From positions 1 to 37,029 of the forward strand of contig JABANP010000515.1 in assembly GCA_013115135.1 (NCBI GenBank): 37,029 bases of DNA. Reading direction: 5' to 3'. This DNA is from Perkinsus olseni. Taxonomy: Eukaryota; Perkinsozoa; Perkinsida; Perkinsidae. A program made the position numbers and the translations under genes. Each line of letters starts with the position of its first letter. Position 1 is the first letter of the stretch. Shown one piece after another: positions 10,055 to 19,066 of the stretch. The notes below the pieces were generated by a model. That model worked only from the letters and a program-made list of their open reading frames with translations. It had not been told where the DNA came from and did no database searches.

Positions 10055-10552
10055 CTTGTCTCGGACGGGGCCCATCACGCTACCGAGCTTTCGGTCCTGG
10101 AATTGTCCCCCAGTTGCCCCGAAATGAATCTCCCGCGAGGGACTGCCATTCGGAAATTTTCGGAATATTTTTTGGTCAACCCCAGCTCAATGCAAGTAAT
10201 GTAGAGATGTGACACCGTTGGCATCAGGTCGATGTCAGCATCACACATTAAGCAGCTATATAGCGTTAGCAAAATAATGTTATGCACGTCTTTCGCTTCT
10301 GAACACATCAGGGGTCTCAAGACTCTAAGGTAAGCCTCTGGAAATGTTGTATAGCGGAAGCAGCCATCACGGTGCAATCAAGGGAATCAGCTACGCTACG
10401 ACGAAGCGTGGGGGAGAATCCTCGCGTGTGCTGCGTCTTTTGTTCCATTATGGTTGTTTCAGGCTTCTTCCCAACTCATCACTCACCCATAACGCGAATC
10501 ATCCTCGAATCAGGAAAAGCAACAGGAACTTTAAGATTTACACGTGAACCTC
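9871..10552. other. Intergenic, no gene seen
   Basis: The first part (to 10054) is the duplicated 5' flank of paralogue D. The remainder has only short unsupported frames and the 3' side of the thioredoxin gene. Confidence 0.5.
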
Positions 10553-11379
10553 TTATTCGCATCTTTTGGCGACGACTGCTCTGAGCTTTTCCGGGTTGGC
10601 CCCGACCACAGTCTCCAGCTTCTCGTTGCCTTTGTAAATGTGAAAGGCGGGCAGAGAAGTAACGCCGTTGTCCAGGGCCAAGTCGTCTAATACATCTGAT
10701 GATCAAAAACAGAATAGTTGAAAACGCACGAAGACATGTCAACTGGACCGACCAACATCAACGCGAACGAACTTTGCCTTGCCCTTGTACTGCCCAGCGA
10801 GCTCAGCGAATACCGGCGCGATGAGCTGGCACGGGTGGCACCACTCAGCGCTGTAATCAACCTAAGATACCAGGACTGTTATTTCCCGAGGGCACGCCCG
10901 CCGGCTTACGATGAACATTTTGTTCGACATCACCAGCTCGTCGAATTCTTCAGGCTCCTGCAGCTCGATCACCTCCCCTTCCTCAGTTGCTGAAACAAAC
11001 CTCGGTCAGCTCTCTTTACTAACGGTAAGCAGCCTACATTCAGCAGCATCTGTGGAAGGTGTGGTAGCCGAGGACTCCTTCTTAGCCTCGCCATTATCAT
11101 CGGGCGTCCATGTGCATACGCCGTTTTTACATTGCACCTTGCCGCCCCGAGGCGCGGGCCTTCTAGGTCTGAACCTCTCCGGGATGAAGGTCAGAGATTC
11201 CCACATAGTGTACCTCACACGAGAATTTGCACGCTCAAGACAGACACGGGCGCCGCCTACCACGCGTCCGCTATGACCTCACGAACATGCTGCGGCAGAA
11301 GATTCCACGCAGGCTTCAAAATGAGCACCACCAGGGGCCAGATGGGGATGCAAACGGGACCGAGACAAATGACCGGCAT
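10553..11379 (-). CDS. Membrane-anchored thioredoxin-domain protein
   Basis: Five-exon model: 11379-11261, 11213-11038, 10989-10910, 10861-10753, 10695-10553 (627 nt, 208 residues, frame kept). Introns are 47, 48, 48 and 57 nt, all GT-AG. The N-terminus (MPVICLGPVCIPIWPLVVL) is a hydrophobic anchor. A Pro/Arg-rich linker and an acidic Ser/Thr linker follow. A thioredoxin fold then starts near residue 110: VDYSAEWCHPCQ carries the redox pair in a WCHPC motif (WCGPC in classical thioredoxin). The cis-proline strand is GVTSLPAFHIYKG. The protein ends just after the last helix. A thiol-disulphide exchange role at a membrane is likely; which membrane is unknown. Its start lies 79 bp below the stop of the signal peptidase gene on the same strand. 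The ATG choice is moderately sure. Confidence 0.8.
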
Positions 11380-11458
11380 GGTAACAACGAAGAAAGCTAG
11401 AGAAAGATCAAAGGCCACAGCCTTGCAGCACACAGTCGAATGGGTTGCAGGAAACGAT

Positions 11459-12504
11459 TCACCGGTCATCAAGGTCGTCATCGTCATCGGGGGGCGGGCG
11501 CGGCACCCAAGACATTCGCCATGGCGGCCAGATCACGCCGACGACCAGACCATCGATGAGCGGCTGAGGGATAGGGCCGAAGTATCTGGAAACGGCATGA
11601 TGGTTTAATAGAAATATTGGCTAACACTGAGCGGCGGAGCATCCGTCCTTCGCGTCCTAAGATTCATGGCGAACCGAAGAGTATTAGCGGACGACGATCG
11701 ATCCACGATGATTCTCAGCCGGGACAGCAGATAAACAAACGTCATTCGAGATCTCCCTATCTGCTGTCGACGCTCCGGTCTGGATTGTCGCCCAGCACGT
11801 ATCTGGCACGACCAGCAGCCTCCCGATCCATTCCCGAGTCTAGCTTACACTCTGCCGCCGAGATCCTCAAAGGCCACACTGTGGGTACTCTCATCTATAC
11901 CACCGGCACCACCTAATTCGTCGTAGTCATCCACAGTACGCACACTCGACGGTCGATGCCGCGGCTCGACTGCTACCACCCGCTTCACCAGATGCCTACA
12001 AGACACACATCTCCGGGGGGTCCCCATGCCTCATGCTCAATTTGCGCCACCACTCTAGGCGAAAAGCTCTCCGATGCCCAGTACAACTCCCAAGCTCCGC
12101 CGTTGACCATGGGAGGGTGACATCAAAACCGCCACCACATCAAGCGAGATAGTAGCATTTTCCAGCGGCAATAGCTCAAGACAAGCTCCCTCTCTAGCAT
12201 CACCTTCTAGGGTCGAAGGGGTCCCAAAACGTCACCACATCGCCCGGGCCAATCACGAGATTCCGCAGTACGATGATTCTATCGCGGAACCAGCTACTTC
12301 CCGGGTTGAGGGTCGGGCTCATCGAGTGCCCTTGCACCTGAAGAGGAGTGCCTGAGGAAGGTCGAGCGGCCGTCGACTCACAATTTCGATATCAACGACA
12401 CGATCCTTGATCCACACTAGAGGCGGGCCGAACATCCAGATTGCCGTAGCTGTCTTTCGTGCGAAGTTCCGCAAGAACTCGGCCGTCGAAGAGGCGCGAT
12501 ACAT
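11459..12504 (-). CDS. Mitochondrial-type inner membrane (S26) signal peptidase
   Basis: Five-exon model: 12504-12382, 12337-12204, 11995-11851, 11819-11761, 11585-11459 (588 nt, 195 residues). The N-terminus has one hydrophobic stretch (ATAIWMFGPPLVWI). Box B is VQGHSMSPTLNP with the catalytic serine in GHSM. Box C/D is GDVVTFWDPFDP, followed by LVKRVVAVE carrying the catalytic lysine. Box E is LGDNPDRSVDSR, then YFGPIPQPLIDGLVVGVIWPP. This is the Ser/Lys dyad protease family that removes presequences at the mitochondrial inner membrane (IMP1/IMP2); length also fits. The tail is Asp-rich. Introns are 44, 208, 31 and 175 nt. The last begins with AT, and its two edges share the repeat CAGATA, so the exact splice point is ambiguous. 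The 31-nt intron is unusually small. Confidence 0.85.
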
Positions 12505-13856
12505 TCACAAAACTAAAGTGGCATCATCAGCGTCGTCTTCCTGCGCTACCGATACTCTGTGAAATACATAACAAGCCGCAGCGGCGAAGGGCCCGATGGC
12601 CGTTCGAGACAGTCGCGTCCGAAGTCGGGCAGTCGACAACAGCAATACGTCTGTACGTCTGTTCGTAAATCCCCCCAAAAATGAGCGCACGTCAAGGCCT
12701 CAACAAGCTTTTTCGACTGAACACTTACTCACACGCAAAAGCAAGAACCTACCGAAGAGCGGTCACCCTTCTGGATGATGCGCGCGAAAAACGGTAGAGA
12801 ATTATCGACTCACCCATCAATGGCGATATCCCAGCGATTGATAAACCTTGAACCAAAGCGCATACTCTCGATAGAAGCAAAGATATCATCTACTACGATA
12901 ACAAAGCAACAGGAACTCTTGCTCTTCAGGTAAACGGTATTATGATGATCTACAAAGATTCTTCGTAACGTAGCGGAGCGTAGGTCGAATTGGGCCTGCT
13001 CGTTAATTGCTGGCCAACATCATGACGCCGATAGCCGCCTGTGTTGGTCGAGCCATGGTCACGATTGCTCTCGATGTCATGGTAGTCCATCTCCGTGCCC
13101 AACTCCATCATGTGACTACTACTGTCCGAATGCCCGAATGGATACTTCCTCGACCACCTGCGTATAACACGTTGCGATCGATACTCAATGACATCGAGAT
13201 CTAGATAGAACAGTTCACTACAATTTCACACAACAGGGACGGTCTCGTAAAGATGGCTACCGACTCAGTCCACCTACTGAGTGTACAACTTCGGCAGGCG
13301 AAAACTGCCATGAGGAGAAAATACGGCGTTTGGTCCAAATACTAACACACAGACCTTTCGTCGGTACAAACGTAAACTAGCACTTTCTGCCTGAACGAAT
13401 TCGAAAGATCCCCCCCCCAAAATAAGTTCCACATTCCTGTGATACACCAAGTCTATAGAGTCATACAATACACAGCATGAAAGCGTGGATTGTTCACATC
13501 AGTATTGTTGGGACATAATCGTTAGCGCCAGCGAACATCTCTAGCGACTGCACAGGGCTTCAGTTCACCCTTTGACCTCGTCGCCAACGGAGGAACAAGC
13601 ACCACGCGGACGCTCGCCCTATGACCTCGCCCGATTCCTTCCCGTACCTTAGATGTTGTAGATTGAACATCGCACGTCGCATTGTGTCGATATGCGGTAT
13701 GGCTTCCAATCCAGAGGCCCCATACACATGCATGTTGTAGATACATCGAACAACCATGTACGCCAAGGCCGAAAGGAGGAAGAGAGAGGTCCAGCTCCAT
13801 CGTTTCCCTGGTCATCACACCAATGATAATCGATCATCCGGGCGAGCGCTATTCAC
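12505..13856. other. Mostly unassigned; possible exons on the minus strand
   Basis: Overlapping minus-strand frames at 13520-13837 may contain further exons of the gene at 13857-14199, but no join could be fixed. Between 12505 and 13500 nothing convincing was seen. Confidence 0.3.
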
Positions 13857-14199
13857 CTGTAGGGAGCTCCTCTACTACTCCCAAGCCATCCTTGCCTTCT
13901 GCTGCTGCTCCGCTGTCAGCGACTCCTGCTCCAGTCATAGTGGCTGGGTGGAAGAGACCGTAGATCGGACCCTTGCGGGCTTCCACGCTCAAGCGGGAGC
14001 CCTCCGCGAGACCTGTGAAGGAGTTCTATTCCATCAGTGGCATCAATCGCTAATCTTCAATCCGTCATCGGCAGAGTCCGGCCGGCATGGCCGAGCCCAG
14101 ATTGAAGAGAAGACGAGTTCGATTCCCAGCCTGGACAATTCTTACATTCGGAGGGCACAGCAATGGAGCACCTTCGATCTCCTTTACAGCCAGTCCATG
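13857..14199 (-). CDS. Two exons of an unrecognised gene, separated by a tRNA-bearing intron
   Basis: Exon 14199-14146 reads 18 codons (starting HGLAVKEIEGAPLL). Exon 14025-13857 reads 56 codons in the matching phase (including RLSVEARKGPIYGLFHPATM). Flanking signals are CTCAG before, GTAAG and AATAG around the intron, and GTGAAT after. The 120-nt intron 14145-14026 holds a tRNA-like sequence in antisense. The gene must continue on both sides but I could not complete it. No family recognised. Confidence 0.45.
14076..14136 (+). repeat. Near full-length tRNA-like sequence inside an intron
   Basis: 61 nt flanked by complementary ends (GTCCGG...CCTGGAC). It has an A-box-like TGGCCGAG and a B-box AGTTCGATTCC one base off consensus. 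It is antisense to the host intron. Too short and mispaired for a working tRNA; best read as a tRNA-derived insertion. Confidence 0.6.
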
Positions 14200-15949
14200 C
14201 TGAGTGAAGAGTCGATTCCGACAGCTCCAATGCACACGAGCTTGCTGAGGAATACTTGGAGCTGCAGATGACTCGGTACCTAACGCAAAAGCGTTATAAT
14301 TTACCCGACTTGCTGCGCGGCCGCGCCCGCCGCTGAGCGAAAAGTTACCACAAAATTCGCTGCCTGCGTATAGGAGGTAAATTACTCCGATTTTCGCGAT
14401 TCTATCGTCAGTTAATGATCAGAACCCCCCCCTACACCACACACTAATAAAGTCTCAATCGTTGCGTCACCCTTAGTTCAGAACTACACTGCTGATGCTA
14501 CGATGGTTAGGCTGATTCGTTGAATGTCGTGAGGCGTGCTTGCTTAACGCTGCACTGGTAGAGCTTCAGAATCAAGCCGGCCTCTGTCCTTGGCGAATCC
14601 TGGGGAGACTATGGCCCCTGGTTCGACATCATTCTTTTGAACCAAGCGTGTAACTCCTTTTCGAAACAGTTTGCTACAAACTTGTCACGACGGGCCAGTA
14701 CCGTGTCGAAAACCCAATGAAATTGAGGCTAGCCTGGTGATAGCCCCGCCATCACGCGTGACCATGCGCGCCATGCCGTACGCGGTGGTGTGATGGTCGC
14801 TCGTTACTTATGGCATTACGTCCAGTCTGATGTCCACGAAGCCCAATGTTCATTCATTCCTCAACGACGTAATCAAGTCTCTGACTTCGCATCATGGGTG
14901 TGCATATATGTGCCGATAGATGACGGATGACGGAGTAATGCCCAAGTGATAGGTTCCATCGAACGACCCAGCGTTTCACTTGCCGTAAGGGACAGTGATC
15001 ATAACGATACTTCCTATGCCAGCCAGGGAGCTCCGTATGCGAGGGATGACAATATCCTCATCCATACCCAGGACCCTAGGGCAATACCCTAGTGCGACAG
15101 GTTTCCGGGCAACTATAGAACACCACCGTACATAGCCCGTTGGTGAACCGTCGTCGGGCAACCCAGACTGAGTCCCGCCGCAATACCCGGGGACGTCCCA
15201 ACGGCCAAGATCGCGCTGAGCCGATCTTCGTAGGTCCTCATGTCCATTCGCTAGCCTCCATTCAAGAGTACTCCTTGGCTTGAGTGTTCCCAACTCCTCT
15301 GATAAATTACGCTCGACGCACGCTCGCCCGAAGGCGATTAGCTGCCCGGTGATTCGATCGAAGGTTATCCTCATTTCCCGCGTACGACAACGCCCTCAAT
15401 TCTCTGTGACGAATGCACTACATGAAGAATTGAAGGCCTGCTGTACTGATACGGACTCTCAGTACGGAAGTCGGGAGAGACTCGAAAGAGAGTCGCTCCC
15501 TAGAACTCACAACTGAACTGAACTTACAATCACTTCCAGCAGGCTCGAAGCGATGAGGCCTGGGGATGGCCCAGACGCTTCTCCGGATGAAAGAGGAGAG
15601 TCTATCGCCATAAACGGCCATCCGGTTCGTACGCCGTGCGCTTCCAGGCATTGTTAACCATTATAGATTTTCGAAAAGAGTTTGACACGGGCGACTCATT
15701 TTGAATACACATCAAAGCCACTGAAATACGGAATGTGATGTCTGACTGAAGTCCGTAGCTGAATGAAGGCCTTCGGTTTCCAATAGAGAGCCAGTTTTTT
15801 CGACGACGATCGACGGGCTCAGCCAGATTTAGCGACAGAGTATAGACCGAATTCAGACGGCTCCAACATTCCATCCACGAATCAAGTCGTAATTCTTATC
15901 AATTTTCGCCTCGGCTGTAATACAGCGACCAACGACTTGAGGCCCCAGC
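14200..15949. other. Gap with no secure gene
   Basis: A 132-codon minus-strand frame at 14976-15374 and a 90-codon one at 15602-15874 have no recognisable motif or supporting splice sites. A weak B-box-like GGTTCGACATC occurs at about 14620. Confidence 0.35.
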
Positions 15950-18900
15950 TTACAGGCTGTTTTGGGCATTTGGCGGCGCGATAAATTCCAGACTCTGCCG
16001 ACTAGAGTGTACCGTTAGTGGGATGGGGACCTGCACAATGACAAGAACTGCTCCCTTAAAGCTACCATCCATGCTGACCAACCTGATTGAACAGCCCCAC
16101 TCGGTAAGCTACAGTTGCGTCGCCAGCCGTTAGCAGCAGCGAGTTGGCATCATTCGCGGCGTAATTGTGGGCAGACGACATGTCAACAGCCGTGCCTGTC
16201 AGACAACCCCAGTCCAATCGGAGTAGATACCCCTCCGCGTATCACCATTGACCAGCACATCAGCCGGCTCGAGGTTGCAGCTTTCCACGTGGACGTTCTG
16301 TTTGAGGGAGCTGCCACCCCACATAACCCAGTGAGGGTTATACGCCCACTCGCCGACTTGAAGATTTAACGGCGCATGGACTCGAACCCGGGACGCCCCC
16401 TCGACCTACAGACATCATAACCACTACGCCAGAATGCGTAGGTCCACCTACCTTCACGAACTTCATTTTATTGCCGGTGCAGTCGATCAGATTCTCGCCG
16501 CTCAGTGGTTGGTAATCTCCGAACAAAGAATCCGATACTGACACCTTCGCTCCTGTGCTGAACTGCAACACGAAAAAAGATGAATCAAGCCTCGGCCAGC
16601 CCGCTTCGGCGAGCGATTCTGTTTATGTCACCGCCAGTCGAAAAGCTACAAGAAAAGAGCTAACCCGGACCACACGTGCCAATAGCGCCAGTAATCGCAT
16701 CCTGGATTCCACGAACTACACGCTTCAACATAAAGATACGCCCGGCCACATCGCACTACTCTTACCGTGCTCGATTTCTCAGCATCGAATGACACCAATG
16801 AGTTGGTATTCAGTCTGTAGATATTACTGCCCCTTTTGGTAACATCCAACCACTCGTCCATCGCCGGGAAGCTCAATTTGGTAGCCCACCTGCCGAGAAC
16901 ATATCCGAACATCGCAAGGCACACAAGAGCATAGTACAGCTGGACGTAGGTGATGGTGTCGCTCTTCAAGTTCTCCAACTTAGCGATCTCCTTTCCAAAG
17001 CCGTAGAGGGTGCATGTCCCGGCCGTACCTATCGAACAGGGAAGACTAATCGATGATGTACAAGTGCCGAGTGAAATCGGCCATAACGCCCACAGGACAG
17101 CTAGAAGTGTCAGTAAAATGACTTGAATATTTCCGGTTATATTACAACATTGGTCCTTAATACAAGTCTTAACAGCATCGGCCTCCTGCGCTCGGACCTC
17201 TGTATGGAGAAGCCAGTGATCGGTATCCTTATACCCAACCATCCCTGAAAGGAGTCCGAATAATCGTCGACTGCAGGGGTCGAACCCGAGTCATTACAGT
17301 CCTTGAAACTGCCGCCATCCAGTGGGACTGTCATGGGCCTATAGTTTAGTCTCAACGAGTTGGACTTGAGGAAGAAGGCTCCAGTAATCCGGTACGAGCA
17401 CTTGTCCTCACATTTAGCACGCACCTGCCAGCTGAATCAATGAAGCCTTCCTGCATTCCACAGACGATTCATGAAAATACCCGAACGACATCGGTACCAG
17501 TAAGCCCGTGAGAACCCTAGCCCGAACTGAGAAGCGCTTGGACGAATTGCACAACCGGAGCAACGCCGAAACCATCGATGATAGGATCACATCCGAGTGG
17601 GCCGCGGACGACTTGCCCGGCAAAAACAGCAGACATCAGGATCGATCGTCGCATGGAAACTGCTTACATGAATCCACTTGCCGGCAACATTCCCCTTGCT
17701 GGTGTTCTCCTCCAATTGTGCTGAACCATCACCCTTGATAGTCTTGCAATTCCTGAACCAGACATATACCCGGTACCACATGCGAGCAACCCTGGTTCAA
17801 ATCCCAGGGAGAGCGTTTCAACTTACTCAGCGGCATCGCAAATGTCGAACTCCACCGTACCAGTAGTCTTAGACACGTCAAACATCGCAGAAACAGGCGA
17901 AGGAGTGTTAGAAGAACTGAAGGAGCACCACTCAAATCATCTTGACCCCCTCTGTATCTTGCCAGCTTCAACCTAAGATACTCACCTCGATGTAGACGCC
18001 GGTATAAAAATCTTATACTTCCGAGTGCCCCCAGCCGACATAGCGTCATTAACCGGCTGATGATTTTTCATCACAATTTCTCCACCCACGTCAGCCATCA
18101 AAAAGTCAAAGTCCAGCAGCGCAGTACCCGTACCATCCGTAAGGTCCGGTATCTGAGACGAAGACAAAACCTCAGAAGAATTCATCTCTGATTCCCCACT
18201 GAGAAAACACCTCGTAGAAATATCTTTGTGCGAGTATCCGACCAGAGCAACACCAAAGATACCCCGCGCAAATATCATCTCACAAATCAGCACGTAATGG
18301 CACGGTAATACCGATACTCACGATCTTTTGAAAGCGCGTGCGTCGGGGAGATCGAAGCCCTTATGAAGGCAATCATCGCGGTTGCGCCTCGTACCAGTTT
18401 TGCGTAGATGTATTTACTGCTCCGAATTGGATCGTCCTTCTTGACAACGAAGGTGCAGATGTTCCCGCCGTCAGCCTTCGTATCGCCGGCGTCATCATAG
18501 CCGCAGAATACTGCTTGCGTGCCTAAGACGAATCACATAACAACCCGGGTTCAAACCCAGGCCCATACACCTACTCGTTGCGAAGTTCTCGTCATTGCTG
18601 AGCATCAGCGACCCCCTGCCGCTATTCACCGAGGCCTTCACCAACAAGTCGTTGAAGTGTATCGAAGAAGAGTCAGATCCATCATCCTTCGAGTTATCCT
18701 AAATGAAAAAGGTCCCCGGTTCGATCCCCGGACGAGCCACATCTTTCATAGTGAACTATTGCCTGCTTCCACTTCCCTGCGCGAAGAGGAATGATAATCG
18801 CAACGCCTAACGAGCTGACCACATTCACCACACACCGGATCGAGACAGATTTGCTTCAACTACGTAGATCGGTCGCATCTTCTACTGCGCTCCGAAAGGT

Positions 18901-19066
18901 CCCCGGTTCAACTCCCAGGGCCGACATCTTCAAATTACCTCTCCCGCGCTTTCCTCTTCTTCCTTCTTCTCCACCTTCTTATCCAACATAGGATTAGTAT
19001 AAACAAATTTCTTCGCCATGTGAACCTTCTCATGGATCGGCACTCCATCTTGAACATGAGTCGACC
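15950..19066 (-). CDS. Large unknown membrane protein, resolved 3' part
   Basis: Frame-consistent exons are 19066-18939, 18881-18834, 18698-18575, 18522-18322, 18187-17986, 17916-17827, 17791-17668, then (after an unresolved stretch) 17424-17235, 17199-16766, 16562-16452, 16348-16246, 16195-16083 and 16030-15950, ending in TAA. Phase is preserved at every listed join. The upstream exons read as a soluble, beta-rich region with a Lys/Glu-rich stretch. Exon 17199-16766 has two hydrophobic helices (IQVILLTLLAVLWALWPISL and a second around YALVCLAMFGYVLG) with paired cysteines around them. About 175 residues of non-hydrophobic C-terminus follow. Introns range from 35 to 203 nt and many carry tRNA-like sequence. 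No family recognised. A cell-surface or endomembrane role is inferred from topology only. The exon model is a manual prediction. Confidence 0.6.
16371..16438 (-). repeat. tRNA-like sequence with A and B boxes in intron 16451-16349
   Basis: On the minus strand it has a consensus A box TGGCGTAGTGG and an exact B box GGTTCGAGTCC, in sense with the host gene. The ends are complementary (CGCAT / ATGCG). The T-stem has two mismatches and three bases appear lost before the acceptor, so a functional tRNA is unlikely. Confidence 0.6.
17271..17297 (-). repeat. B-box motif (GGTTCGACCCC), possible 27-nt intron
   Basis: The minus strand reads GTAATGACTC, then the B box, then CTGCAG. It has GT...AG ends, a length divisible by three and no stop. 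It may be a minimal intron or simply coding sequence. Confidence 0.4.
17792..17826 (-). repeat. 35-nt intron whose 3' half is an antisense tRNA T-arm
   Basis: The intron begins GTAAGT and ends GATTTGAACCAG. The complement is an exact B box (GGTTCAAATCC). The T-arm itself supplies the 3' splice site. Removing it joins the flanking exons in frame. Confidence 0.65.
18523..18574 (-). repeat. 52-nt intron with T-arm hairpin
   Basis: Contains CCTGGGTTTGAACCCGGG, a 6-bp stem with a 6-nt loop. Its complement holds the B box GGTTCAAACCC. The join is in frame. Confidence 0.65.
18699..18833 (-). repeat. 135-nt intron with antisense tRNA 3' half
   Basis: The plus strand at 18711-18737 reads GGTCCCCGGTTCGATCCCCG plus a short acceptor-like tail. 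This includes the exact B box GGTTCGATCCC. The join is in frame. Confidence 0.6.
18882..18938 (-). repeat. 57-nt intron with antisense tRNA 3' half
   Basis: The plus strand at 18896-18921 reads AAGGTCCCCGGTTCAACTCC and onward. It shares AAAGGTCC(C/T)CGGTTC with the elements at 18711 and 21886. Confidence 0.6.

Noticed and set aside
11860..11916. Plus-strand TLIYTTGTT resembling the AMP-binding motif of acyl-CoA synthetases
   Set aside because: It is antisense to an exon of the signal peptidase gene, a stop follows at once, and no other adenylation motif is nearby.
13756..14271. 171-codon plus-strand open frame
   Set aside because: Antisense to two in-phase exons and their intron. It has no motif, and its codons run through the tRNA-like insert.
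14976..15374. 132-codon minus-strand frame
   Set aside because: No recognisable domain, no flanking splice signals that extend it, and composition not distinct from the surroundings.
16371..16438. A functional tRNA gene
   Set aside because: Two T-stem mismatches, a shortened acceptor region and no clean anticodon arm.
18767..18776. 10-nt microexon with a GC-AG intron in the large gene
   Set aside because: A single GT-AG intron 18833-18699 joins the same flanking exons in frame without it.
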